A DNA stretch of 64,000 bases from Megamerina dolium. Its lineage: Eukaryota > Arthropoda > Insecta > Diptera > Megamerinidae. The notes under the pieces were generated by a model, which saw only the letters and a program-made list of their open reading frames with translations, did no database searches and was not told the origin of the DNA. Numbering within the stretch: the first letter of the stretch is position 1; the number at the start of each line of letters is the position of its first letter. The DNA lies in NCBI GenBank assembly GCA_963854835.1, contig OY978527.1, positions 44,342,040-44,406,039 on the forward strand, in the 5' to 3' direction. Positions 39,716 to 52,219 of this stretch are shown here, piece after piece. A program made the position numbers and the translations under genes.

Positions 39716-42700
39716 TCCTTATAATGCTATTGTTTTAATTTTTTTTTTGCTGTAAAAATAAAAGTATAACACACACTTTCATTATATTGTATTTTACTAT
39801 AAACATATTTTTTTGAATTTCGCCCAATTTAACGTTATATGCAAATTCGACGCTGAGATCTCTGCAAAATATAATAATTTTAGCTGTATAAAAGATATTA
39901 AATTATAGCAATATCATACCACTTATCAAATATTGCTACGTCTTTTGCAATGGCAATAAACTCCCACATCATCATCATCATCATCGGCCTACACATACTA
40001 TCATTAAATATACGATTTACATTTTTAATTATTATTTCACACTATTTTCTTTCTTTTATTAAATATATTCATTTATTATTGTATTTTTTTTTTCTTACTC
40101 TCATAATTTCGATTTAATTTTCATGTGATAAGAAATTCCCAAATATGTGATTCATTGCATTGCTTGCCAATGCGCGTAATGTGATTTATGTTTGCAATTT
40201 TAAAAAAATAATCAAACAATTGATTTTAGAATTCCAAGTATGCATGTGCTCTTTTTTCCGCCAATAGATAATTTTAATTCATTTTTTTATTATTGATATT
40301 TGTCACATAATTATATAAAATTACGTGACAAAGCACTTTTAAATGTAAAAATGTATGAAACAAATTGAAAACAATTGCATATGGGTATGATGACAATATT
40401 TTGGTACAAATTATGAGAAAAAGTAAAGACAAATGAAAGGATGTGATGCAAATTTTGATTATTTTATAGCATTAGATGAGTATATAAGGTCAATATTTAA
40501 ATGAAAAATTGTAAACAGTCGAGTGTTTGCGATAAGAACGTGACTATAAATGAAAATACTTTTTGATAGGCATTTGAAAGATAGAAAATTCTGTGAAAAT
40601 TTAAATAATGATTTTTTCTGAAATAGCCACTTTTCCTTTTGTACAATATAAAGTCTATTGGTGGACGTGACATAATGGGCACAACAAAATTTTTGTTTGA
40701 GAATACAACATGTAAGCAATGGAAATGATAATTTCTTTTACTAGTTTTTATTGACAATAACGAAGCACGCACGCACATTTAGCCAATTTATGATAGAAAA
40801 GTCAAAATCTATAAAAGTATACCTGTATGTATGTATATTGACCATAGGTCCTTCTCGTCATCATATTTATTAAAAAGGATTGTTCTGAGCTATAGGCTTA
40901 AATGGTAACTAATGTTCTCCTTATCATGCTAAAAATTTTAAATTATGTAATTAAATTTCAATGACCAATCATTAATATTCATGTATTTAAATTTTATTAT
41001 TAATTTTGTATTTGAGACATTTCCAATATTTCAGAGTTTTTTTTTAATTTCGATTTAGAAGAATTTATTTTTTATACCTTTCAATGTAATTTCAAATTAT
41101 ATATATTTATTAAAAATTAACAGAAATGAAAAAAAAAACATCCAAAATCCTACTGCAAGAGACTTGTTAACCAAAAGTTTACAAAAGCGATTTCATAGAA
41201 CGCATTTACTTGCATGAACTTTTCTTTTCATTCTCTTAGTATATTATTGCGATCATTATTAATATTATCATAATGCTCTATGAAATTAGATTATTTTATT
41301 TTGTGAATTAAGATAAGATTGTTTTGTTTCATAAATAAGTTCATACTTTGGCTTTTGTGATTTGTGATTTTTGTGTTTGTTTGATTTTGTGCTTTATTCG
41401 TATTAAAATGTAAATACTTATAATTAAATTTTTTTAGAAGAAGTTCAATAAATAAGCAATAACAATATAAAGAAATTATTAAAATAAGTGGCACTACTAT
41501 TAAATTCAGTGCAGAGTCGCCATTTTAATCCATCTACATGCCTGTCAATATATTATACGCACAATAAAAGTATACTCTATATATTCTATCATGGAAAGCG
41601 CATCAATATTTCACTTCAATTTTATTTAATTTCATAATTTTTCTAACGCAATATAAACAAAACATAAAATACTACAAAAACATTTGACCGTAAAGAATGT
41701 GAGATTTTACGCAGTTTGACTTATTATATGACATTATGGTGCAGAACTCAACAATATGGTATAGATAATTGTTTAAATTAATCTTAATTTATGCGTAAAA
41801 TCATAGACAGTTGGAATTTTCCTATAGATACCTTTTTCCATTTCAAACATTTTTAATACAATCGTTAAAAGTCACACTTTTTTGTTGCAATTTGAAGAAC
41901 ATTTCTTTTATGTACCTATAAGTATGTACATATATATATTATACAGATTTCCTTAATGCACAAACTATTTACTGTTGTCATAAATTTAGTTTTCGACTTT
42001 TAAGCGAAATGGGCAAACTGATGAAATACTTTCATGGGTCATAAAACTATGCATAGTATATATTAGGGCTGCAAAATATTGTAACTCCCTGCTAATTCTT
42101 TTTAAAAATGAAATATTAAATATTTTTAATAATAACTACACATATAACTAAATAAATAAATGTAGTACATATGAAATCAAAATTAAGAATAATATGAAAA
42201 TATGTAATCATAATTCATTAATTAACAATTGCATTTTTTTTTTTGCTGATCTAAGCTTAATACAATAATAAATACATATGAATCCTACTAACGACTAAAA
42301 TGTATAGACCTTAAAATTTTTAGGCTAAATAAATTAACCGCCAAAACACGATGAAATGAATCACTACTATTTGACGATATTTTTTTTTTTTTTTGTTCTT
42401 TCCAAAATACAACACCCAAAGAAATGCAAATGCAAAACAACTCACAGCGTCCATTAGCATTATAGGTAAAATTAAATAAATATCATTCCAATTGTTGAGA
42501 AAAATATATACTGAGATACTGGGATTTCCAAAGAGTATTTAAACTGGGGTCTTGGGATTGGCGCTGCTAGCATATACCATACATATAGCAACCACTATAG
42601 CTATTGCTACTTGCAAAATGTACTAGTGCAGTAAAAAGGTTTTTTGTCACAAAAACAACAACATAAAACAAAAAGAATTACATAGCTGAAGAAAACAAAA

Positions 42701-43169
42701 ATGCAAGGATAGATGCAGGCATCAATATAAATATATGTATATGTATATGTATATGTATATACAAATATATAAGTATATACTATATGTACTATAATAGAAA
42801 TAACGTATATGTACTCAAAAATATATGAAAAGATTATATATAAAGTATTGGAGAAGGTATAAGTACTTAGAGAGATATGTCAATAGGAGCAATTGATCTT
42901 TGCATTCAATAAACAACATTTTGGTTCACTTTAATACTTAAAGAAGAAAGAGATTTTACACTAGGAACCTACTTAATATTAAATTAATTAGTTTTTTTTT
43001 GTTTGTTTTCACAAAATTTTTAAGGTGGAAAAGCAAAGAAGAGACTATTAAATCAAATATCAATTTATGGCATTTATTTACAAAAATAGATACAATCGTG
43101 TGCATTCAAATGCCAAATAACACGTCTATATAATTTGAATAGAAATTTGATAGTTATATAGTTTTAGCT

Positions 43170-43192
43170 ACAACAACAACAACAACAACAAT
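43170..43192. repeat. (CAA)n microsatellite
   Basis: About seven CAA units. Confidence 0.85.
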
Positions 43193-43788
43193 AAGAAAAT
43201 CATTAAAAATTCTTCAAACACATAATACATTTCACTTGTAGAAGATATTTATTAATAATTTATCTAGTTCAATTCCAATATATTCGATTTTTTTTTTGCA
43301 TATATTAATGGCAAAATATTTTAAATTATTGGTTTATATTAACATTAAAATTTATCTTATTCGTATAATTTTACATGCAAATATATTTAGTATATGCATG
43401 CATTAAATTATTTATATAAACATTATAAAAAAAAACTTTATAAAAATATATAAAAACATAAATAAAGTTATTATATCACAGACAGAAGTGAATAAATTTA
43501 CTCTTCATTGTGCCACTGCCGAATGGAACAAATCCAAACACAGACTATAATAATATTAATAATAATATGATAATAACAGTAAATAAAAATCAAAATATTA
43601 AACCAGTTTTTTGTGTGTGTGTGTTTTTTTTGTTTATTGAAAGTACATATTGCAAGTACATATGTATGAAAATAAAAAATGCGTTTTTAGGAAAACCAAA
43701 ATAAAAATTTTTCATATTGGAAAAGCCTCAAAGGCATGAATAATAACAACGAAATAAACACGCAGATGAAACGTATAAATTTAGACTA

Positions 43789-43901
43789 TAAAGCACGTAG
43801 TATCTGTTATGGCTAAAAATGTATGTACTCTATATACATATGCACGTAAAGCACGTAGTATCTGTTATGGCTAAAAATGTATGTACTCTATATACATATG
43901 T
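43789..43901. repeat. Tandem duplication, two units of 58 bases
   Basis: TAAAGCACGTAGTATCTGTT begins at 43789 and again at 43847. The two units are nearly identical through CTCTATATACATATG, so the duplication is recent. Confidence 0.9.
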
Positions 43902-45309
43902 ATGTACATAATAACAATATGAGTATATATATAATAATATGGCAATATGCACCACAAAGTATCTTGTAGAATAGAGTAGTATAAAAGAATAGCCGCAAGA
44001 TACTTTAATAGTGAGAACTTGACGTTTATATATGTACAGAATAATATTTTTAAACGTTATTGCACTTTGTTTTTGTCATTTGTTGTTGTTGTTGTTGTTT
44101 TTAAATGCATTTTACAGTTTGAGTCAAATATATAATGGCATTTGGGTACCTAGTGGTAGGAGTAGAAGTAGTGGTAGTAGTTGTAGTACATACTTGATAC
44201 TCGTAGTAGCACAAAAATGCTTTTAGCACGTGTCAAATAAAAGTAAAAAGAAAATTCAAACTGGTATTTGCAAGAAGAGAGCAACAACAGTACTACACCA
44301 ACATACATATTGCATACATACCAATACCATATGTATGTGGTATGTATGGTAACGATAGCTGACAATGCAATGCATTTACTGTTCCCAACCAGCATGGAAA
44401 AACACCATTCACCAAAGATGAGGTAATAAAAGAAGGTAGGTAAGTGTAGGTATAGCATATATATAAATGGTAGGTAAAGTAGTAAATAGTTGTATTTATG
44501 TATATATTAAATATTTATGCATTGTATTTCTATGGGTATACATATATACTTGTATGAATTCTTAAACTCTATGGAGAATATTGTATGACTTTATTCTCAT
44601 TAGTGCACTGCATATTGTTTTCTTTAATACATCAACAAAGACTCACTGACAAAATTGTGATGCAAAATTATTGAAATTGTGACAAAAAAAAAATTGGCCT
44701 TTGAATCGTAGATAAAATTTAAGCGAACAAAAAGTGTAGAAATATGAAAACTTCTCATTGAAATCGATTCCAACAGATTTTGTATTAAAATTTCTTGAGA
44801 ATTTCAACAATTTTTATAGGTAAGAACTTTTAATAATGGCCCACAAATAAATTAAATTAACAATTAGAACGATATATCGAAAGTCGATAGGTAAGGGTCA
44901 CTCTAATGTACATTGTATATATGTATGTACATCATCGACAAGGAGTTAACAAGTATATTATATCGAAATACACAATGCATACCTTAAATATGTAAGTATA
45001 TACATATGTACGATATCTGCAGAATGCAACAATTGCAGTGACCGCGAAAAAATCAACAGACACAAACAAAACACATGTACGTACCTACGTACTTGGAAAC
45101 AAATACCAATGAGAACATGAGAAATTCATGAGAAAGCAAACAGTGAAAAAAAAAACACAAAGTAATGTAATAATATACAACAACAAAAAGAAAACAAACA
45201 CAATACAACACAACAAACACACACTCACTTACGATTTATAGTACAATAGAATAAAAATAAAAAAAAAGTGAAAAGCAAATTAAAAGAACATGACCATAGT
45301 AAAATTGAC

Positions 45310-45345
45310 AAATAATAATAATAATAATTATTATTATTATTATTT
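45310..45345. repeat. (AAT)n(ATT)n perfect palindrome
   Basis: About six AAT units join directly to about six ATT units, giving a self-complementary arm of roughly 17 bases with no spacer. Confidence 0.85.
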
Positions 45346-45760
45346 ATATTATATGAACTTTATACACAAATATCTCAAGGATAATAAATGTAGTGACAAT
45401 TGTAGTTTTCATTACACTTACATTATGATTAAGATGATTTAATTGTGATTTTTTTTTTCTTTTATGATTATTTTTCGTGTTAACACTTTTTCAGAAAATA
45501 TATCCACATATACCAATTTATATATTTGTATTTATTTTGCATTTGGTACATTTTCGATTCTTGAGAACATTTCTTTGCAACTCACAACAACTGAACAACT
45601 TGTACAATATATAGAATTTACTTCAAAACAATATAAAACACATGGGCAATAATAAATATTTTGTACACATTCGAAATAGCAGAGATATGGGAGAATTACG
45701 ATCTAAACACGACGAGATTTCAAAATCAACTAAAACATTTTCTGTTATTTCACACAAAGC

Positions 45761-45907
45761 ATGACACTACTGCTGCTGTTGCTGCTGCTGCTGCTAATGT
45801 TGTCGCCGCTGCTACTATTACTGCTGTTGCGTCCTAACCTAACCCTACCCTATTACTGCTGTCCCTACCTAACCGCTGAGAAGCTCCGTTCAGCAGTTGT
45901 TAACTAA
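45761..45907 (+). other. CTG-rich island with a 48-codon Leu-rich open frame
   Basis: The frame from ATG at 45761 to TAA at 45905 starts MTLLLLLLLLLL and ends LTAEKLRSAVVN. Most Leu codons come from CTG repeats, so the frame may be an accident of the microsatellite. Its G+C is far above the surroundings. No splice donor or homologue was recognised; on the minus strand the same DNA would be CAG-type Gln/Ser/Ala repeats. Confidence 0.2.
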
Positions 45908-46739
45908 TATAAACATGCCCCAAAACACACTAAACGAGATACTTTACTATACTCGCTCGTATCTGCTCATGCCATATTGTTGCCGGTAACTACTGCTGGT
46001 ACGATTGAGACGGCTGAAACAAACAAAACAAAATAACATGAAAAATGCTGCTGAAACATCAAGATACATTGATGGCAGCGTTGCCATGTGACGATTTTTT
46101 CCCCTTTAATTGAATTCTTGCGGAAGAATAAAACAATTGTAAAAAACATATTGGGGAACAAAAGTTCTAAGTACGCCTAACGTTATGAGCGCTAGCTCAA
46201 AAGTTTCTGTGAAGAATGCCATTGACAACACTCTTGTCCAATTGATCAATTGAGCGGATATGCGTTGAAAATTTATTATCAGAGCATGTCGTGTGAGGAT
46301 GGTGTAGACAGTGGGGTATAATAAAGAAAAAATATCCAATTATAAACTGTCTATATATGGGTGGAATTAATTCACGTTCTATTGCCTAGCTTTTTTATAG
46401 AATTTTGTATACAACTTTTAAATAATTTGATTTTAAGGGCATAATTTCGTTACAAAATGTAATCAAACAAATTTCCAAATTTGAAGTAGATTGCGAATTC
46501 AGAGAGCTGTGTCATATAAAATTTTATGAAAATTTTTAGAGCCTCAACATTAGTTGTGAGAAATTTGTTGCTGCTCTATCGAAAATTACACGTGAAGACA
46601 CTTCCCGAGCTTTCTCTATGTTGCGGAAATTTGTTTTCAATTTAATGTGATTGCCCATTTTCTCTGCAAATGTTGAACGATTATTTTCTGAAGTTAAATT
46701 AAAAAAATGCCTTACAGAATTATACACTGCTCTCACATC

Positions 46740-47610
46740 CATTTCTTTCAACTACTTTGTATGGGAGCTACATTAAGAAGTAGACGTGGTACACCAACAA
46801 TAATTTTGCCTATTGCAGTAATCCACACATGATTAGTGTTTTAAACGATTTAAACATATGACAAATTCCAAGGCTTTGTATAGGAGCTATGCGGGCGTGA
46901 CCTAATTCTTTGTTGTAAATCTAGTTAACATTACAATACTAATCTAGAACTTGAATATAGGTGTTCTACACTGAAGAGTTCGTAAGTTATGGAGGGTTTA
47001 AATCTTTTTTTTTTACAATTTTCTAGACTTTATGTGGGAGCCACATAAAAAAGTGGACGTGGCTTGGCGATTTTATGCCAGCTTTTTTCTGACTACAATA
47101 TTAATCTTAGTGTCAAATATAGATGTTCTAGACAGAAGATTGCCAAAGTTACAGCGGTTTAAATTTAGAAAAATTTTACGGGAGCTACTATAAAAGGTAA
47201 GGATAGCTCGCCCATTTCTGGCAAGTTAAAGTAGCAGTATAACATAACTGTACGTTCCAAATATGTTGTCCTAGATGGTATATTAAGTGAGCTATAGCAA
47301 ATTTAATATTTTAAATATTCCGAGGTTAGGCACATTCATTGCTCCATGTGACCGTGGCAGTTTACCGATCATGACATTATCAATTACATCCGTACCCTTG
47401 GATTATAGGTTCTTATGCCAAATTTCGTCAAAATAGCTCAATACTTGCTGAACTTATTGTGCGAACTAGCCAGGTGACAGGCAGATGGATTCACGGAAAT
47501 AGGGACATCTTTAAATCAACTATTTAGACGACGCCGATCAGGAACTCGTTTATATACTTTTCTATATTTTCGGTGATTCTTTCAAGTGGTTACAAACATC
47601 TGACCAATAT
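46740..47610. repeat. Dispersed repeat with internal 110-145-base periodicity
   Basis: The phrase TATGGGAGCTACAT..GTGGACGTGG recurs in degraded form at about 46760, 46880, 47030 and 47165. Each is followed by a similar block containing ACTACAATATTAATCT and GTTCTAGACAGAAG-like strings. The right end carries GACGACGCCGATCAGGAACTC and TTCAAGTGGTTACAAACAT, the latter shared with 9235-9275. The minus-strand frame at 46536-46751 overlaps its left edge. A related piece lies at 23975-24190. No transposase or reverse transcriptase is present, so this is a non-autonomous repeat of unknown class. Confidence 0.6.
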
Positions 47611-47756
47611 GAATATGACTTGCATGCACTCATGCGAGGTATAAGATCAAGTACAGAAAATTTCTTGATAATAATACGCAAGATTATTTATTGGTGAATC
47701 AGTGCTCCAACCAAAATTTAAAACTTTAACTTTACTATTACAATTAATTTATAATA

Positions 47757-49052
47757 AAGGGTTATCCATTTCGCGGTTTCAAAAGTATAGGGCTAGAATT
47801 CCACATCTGTCAAACTGAGTTGTTAAAACAATTTCTTTCTTTTACAGTTCAATTCTGACATTTTCGAAAGTGGATCGCTTAACTATCGCACAACTCATTA
47901 AAATTGTAAAAACCTACTACAAAAATGGTGATTCTGCCACAGCCACATAACGTGCTTTAAGAGGAGATTATGGTTTACATAATCGTCCAACTACGCAAGC
48001 AATTGGCAAAATTGTGAAGAAATATGAAGAGACTGGATCGGTTACAGATATTGTAAGGCCTGTGCATCGTTTCGCTCGTACCACCGAAAATATCGCTGCT
48101 GTAAGTGAAAGTGTTGCCGAAGACCCGAATGTGTCGATTCCTCGTCGTTCTCAGGAATTAGGACTGTCTTACGGCACATTATGGCGTATTTTGCATTTGG
48201 ATCTACACCTACATCCATATAAAATCCAGCTCACACAACAACTGAAGCCAGCTGACCATTCACAACGTCGTAGATACGTCGAATGGGTGCTTGAACAACA
48301 GGCGGTGGACGGCGATTTTTCGAACAAAATTTTCTTCAGCGACGAAGCACATTTCTCACTCGGTGGGTATGTTAACAAACAAAATTGTCGTATTTGAGGT
48401 TCTGAGAATCCTCAAGTAATTGAAGAGAGGCCACTACATCCACAAAAAGTCACTGCTTGGTGCGCTCTTTGGTCCGGAGGTGTGATTGGACCTTACTTCT
48501 TCGAAAACGACGATGGAACGACTGTCACCGTCAATTCGGAGCGTTATGGTCATATGATAACCGATTTTTTTTTGCCTGCTATTGAAGAATACGACTTAGA
48601 GAATATGTGGTTTCAACAAGACGGTGCCACATGCCACACAACTCGAGCGAATATGGCTTTATTGCAAGAGAAATTTTCTGGCCGCGTAATTTCTCTTCGT
48701 GGCGATATCAAGTGGCCACCAAGATCATGCGATTTGACACCGCTTGACTTTTTTTTGTGGGGCTACGCGAAAAACCGTGTTTATGCAGATAAACCTTTAA
48801 CTCTTGAGCACCTAAAAACCAACATTCGTCACGTTATGGCTGAGATACAATACGTGTCAAAAAGTGGTCGAAAATTACCTCAAAAGAATCGATGCTTGCA
48901 ACAATTCGCGTGGGGGTCATTTAAATGATGTAGTATTTCACACATAATGTCAACGTTCAAACTTTATAATAAAAAAGAAATATCATGATAAAAAATATTT
49001 TATATGTGTTTTATTTACATTTACTTTTGAAACCGCAAAATGGATAACCCTT
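47757..49052 (+). mobile_element. DD41D (rosa-type) mariner-like element with both terminal repeats
   Basis: The ends AAGGGTTATCCATTTCGCGG (from 47757) and, inverted, AAGGGTTATCCATTTTGCGG (to 49052) match at all but one of the first 20 bases and continue as TTTCAAAAGTA on both sides. A TA dinucleotide flanks each end (47755-47756 and 49053-49054), the target duplication of the Tc1/mariner superfamily. Length is 1296 bases, typical of an uncut element. One transposase gene fills it. The good terminal match suggests a younger insertion than the other mariner remnants here. Confidence 0.9.
47870..48947 (+). pseudogene. DD41D mariner-like transposase, broken by two stops and a frameshift
   Basis: This is the cut-and-paste DNA transposase of the element. 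The N-terminal helix-turn-helix region starts at LTIAQLIKIVKTYY. The three catalytic Asp lie in FFSDEAHFSLGGYV, MWFQQDGATCHT and RSCDLTPLDFFLWGY. There are 41 residues between the second Asp and the Asp of PLD, hence DD41D. The breaks are TAA at 47948, TGA at 48395 (where a Trp codon is expected, IWGSENP), and a +1 shift near 48850. After the shift the normal end (CQKVVENYLKRI... to the stop at 48945) continues. The start codon is unclear: the frame opens at GTG GAT CGC. The rest is well kept, so loss of function is fairly recent. Confidence 0.9.
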
Positions 49053-49054
49053 TA

Positions 49055-50259
49055 TTGCATTAAAGTATTACCGCATAAGCTGCATTTTCCGTAAGCAACG
49101 TAAGCAGCGGGTTTTACGCGAATTGGCAGGACCAGAGATATATATGTCTCTGGCAGGACATTGAAGTGCATGTTTCTGCAACATTATTTTGCAAAACCGG
49201 CAAACTCGTGTGTAGCGACATTTTGTATAACAGGTCAAGTGTTGTATAACAGTTGAAATATCATATGACCGTATTTATATTGCAATTTTGTATAACAGTA
49301 ATGTGCAATAATAGTGTGCTATAATAATCTTTGGTTTATGTGTTTACTAATAAATTTTCAAAATTTCCAGATTTTTCGTCTAGAACTGTTCCATTCATTT
49401 TTCTTTTCAACATTTAAACTTCTTTTTCGTAATTAAAGAGCAAACCTCATATACCGCGTTTCAGTTTCAATATTGCCTCTATATAAAAGAAGATAGATGA
49501 ATAGAATAGAATATATATAGATAGATAGATAGATAGATAGGAGGCTCTGTATCTTATTTTGTTGAGTACCGGTAGCAACTGACAATTATTTGACTCTTTC
49601 ATACTATTTATTGTATTTGTATTTATGTAAGGCATCCCATTAGGAAGGAATAAAAATTTACAATATTTTTCTTCGTCATTCATTTCATTGAAGAAATCTA
49701 ATATATAACATAATCGCATCAGACTTTACCTTACTGAAAACTTTTAACTAAATTAGATTAGCTAAACAAAAGTAACTGGATTTGAATTGAAATGTTTCAC
49801 GAAAATTAAATAAATCTCTTGCTATAATAGGCTTAACTCAAAATCCTCTTTCTCTCACACACACACATGTTATTATCTATTTAATTACAGCAGGTTGTTG
49901 CAACATGTTTCTAACAAGTGCATATAAAATTACCTCAAGTTATTACGATTTAAATAAATAATAATTTTAGAGTTAAATTTAGTTTTAATTGGAATAATCG
50001 GATTTCGGATTATCTTAGAATAATAACTATATATTTATATTACCTACATATATAATATAGTTTAGAGTAGTATATATAGCAGTATATAGTATAGTATATA
50101 CCACCACTAGTTCATTAACATTTACAAACGTTTTCCCACCCCACGTTACCAGGCAACCTTTCACATACAATTTTGTGTAAACACAAATTTTCTGAACCAC
50201 AACAAATAGTTTTAGTAATATTTTTAAGAAATAGTCAATGAAATTAAATACAATCAACA
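49055..50259. other. Intergenic DNA upstream of CLUAP1
   Basis: No exon seen. A GATA microsatellite lies at 49518-49541. The promoter and 5' leader of the CLUAP1 gene must lie in the right part, but no TATA box or initiator could be chosen with confidence; RFX-type X-box motifs were not found by eye. Confidence 0.5.
49518..49541. repeat. (GATA)n microsatellite
   Basis: Six units, uninterrupted. Confidence 0.9.
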
Positions 50260-51898
50260 ATGTCCTTCAAAGATGTACGAGGTGAGTGATATAGGTCTAG
50301 ATATTAAGGTATTGTGAAAATAATTTAAATTTAATACGTACATATTTCCATTAAAGATTTGGTTGAACATTTAAAACTACTCGGCTATCCCAATATGTTT
50401 CCGATGCAAGCGTTGGCCACAAATTTTGGTTGTTTGGCCTCATTTCATGTTGTTGCCGAGATACTACAATGGCTTGCTGAACTTTTGGAGCCAGGTATTG
50501 TCCTAACTGGTAGTTTACAAACGGAGGAAGAACGAGTTTTATTTGTGCGATCAGCCACCGAATTTTTTGTTACGAAATCGGCTATCAAATTAAATCCACG
50601 CAAACTTTATGCGGCATCATCCATCACCGCAGCCGAATTACAAAAGATCACTCGATTGCTAGTTGCACCCACGCAAAGCGAGGAGGAAAAAGATGACGAC
50701 GAAAGCTATCGAAGTCTAAATCAAGTTGATATCGGTGATAAGATGGACGATTTGAGGCGTGCACGTGAACTATCATCGGATATGACAAAACGTGGTGCAA
50801 ATTTACACGATTTGCTTACAAAAGAGATGCACAATAAAGAGGAACGATTAGCACAAGCCAATCGCCCAATGGAACTGGCTTCGGTGGAGCGCACCCTGAA
50901 GAATGCAATCGCTGCGTCTCAAGTGAAGTTGCAATCGACGCGAGCACAATTGGAAAATGCACGCGTTGAAATGAATGCTCTCAATTCGAAGCTTCAACGA
51001 AAACGTGCAGAATTGGAGCGCACAAAACAGAGATTGGAAGCCTTACAAAAGATACGTCCTGCTCATATGCAAGAATTTGAAGACTGCGAAAAGGAATTAA
51101 AGGAATTATTTCAAAAATTCTTTCTTCGCTTGCATGTGCGCGATTCGCTACGTCTTCAACTAGAAGCACGCATAAAACGTACGACACCATCTCCCTCGCC
51201 CGTTATACAAAAGCCCACCGAATCATCGATACCCTTTATACCGGAGGGTCTGCTGGCCGATGATGATGATAATATCGATGAGGCAGAGCTGGACATTAAT
51301 GATACTATTGGTATTCGAACACTTGATGCCGAAATACCGGATATACGTGATGAGGACTTGATGTTACGAGAAGCGAAAGATTTAAGGGATGATGTGTCTA
51401 AGAAGACCAAACGTCCTGGAACGGCAACATCACGATTACGCCCCACGGTGAAAGGGCGTGGCCGTAAACTTACAACATCGACTGATGCAGACAACACCAA
51501 TCAACGTAGAGTTACTGGAGACAGCATGTTGAGTAATCGTGCTACTATTGGTAAGGGCACAGAGGATGGTAATGATGATAGCAGCTTTGGCAGCTCGGAA
51601 AGTGACTTGGATTTGAGTGGCCTTATTGGCATGAGTATTAGTGGTTCTGATCCTAGTGCACGTTTAAATATACTGCGCAACATGGATACACACCTTGATG
51701 GGCTTGGAGACGACGACGACGATGAACGTAAGTGTATAGTCATACTGGAGGTGGTATATTAATCAGAATGAAACTCTATCTCTTTTAGTTGGTCTAGCCT
51801 CCATTGATGATATTAGTATATCAAATATAACTGGTGAATTACCATTACGCCCCAAAACAGCAAACAAAGCGGAACATCACAGTGACGAAGATTTTTAA
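50260..51898 (+). CDS. Cluap1: Clusterin-associated protein 1 / IFT38, intraflagellar transport B subunit
   Basis: Three coding exons: 50260-50281, 50357-51727 and 51789-51898, all with GT-AG introns; the product is 500 residues. The start MSFKDVRDLVEHLKLLGYP is the family N-terminus and needs the tiny first exon. Residues about 1-112 form the calponin-homology-like CLUAP1 domain (ATNFGCLASFHVVAEILQWL; VTKSAIKLNPRKLY). An acidic linker (EEEKDDDE, 116-122) follows, then a long coiled coil (about 165-285) and an acidic, low-complexity tail with DDDD runs. Human CLUAP1 is about 413 residues, so the tail is longer here. In the family the protein is a core IFT-B subunit needed to build cilia; in flies this means sensory-neuron and perhaps sperm cilia. 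It is tail-to-tail with the next gene. If exon 2 is read through its donor, translation stops at 51760, a possible unspliced isoform. Confidence 0.93.
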
Positions 51899-52219
51899 TC
51901 ATGTATTTTCAAAGAGTAAATGTTCTCATACATATAAGTAATATCTTTTTTATTATTTTAATGATTCGATAGATAATGACATTCTTATAACAATAATAAT
52001 TTTTTAATAATAATGATAATAATATTAATAATAATAATAACTCAAACAATGAAAAAATACATTCTTTGAATATATAGTACATATATTAATCGTTATATTA
52101 TTGGAAGCAGTAAGTTTGTGTGATTAGTTTGTTCTAAGTGTTATACATATGTACATATAAAAACAATTGATAAAATAATAATATACAGTACATATGTTTA
52201 TAAGTACAAAGGTAATATT
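51899..52219. other. Short convergent intergenic segment
   Basis: Only 321 bases separate the stop codons of CLUAP1 and the minus-strand gene. Both 3' UTRs must fit here or overlap. It is A+T rich with several AAT repeats; no single polyadenylation signal could be assigned. Confidence 0.6.

Larger units (their letters stand above)
39716..46739. other. A+T-rich non-coding DNA
   Basis: No established exon in about 7 kb. Features inside are simple repeats, a 58-base tandem duplication, an AAT/ATT palindrome and a CTG-rich island, each listed separately. Confidence 0.5.

Noticed and set aside
45830..45880. Telomere-like CCTAA repeats
   Set aside because: Only two or three irregular units; flies do not use such telomere repeats.
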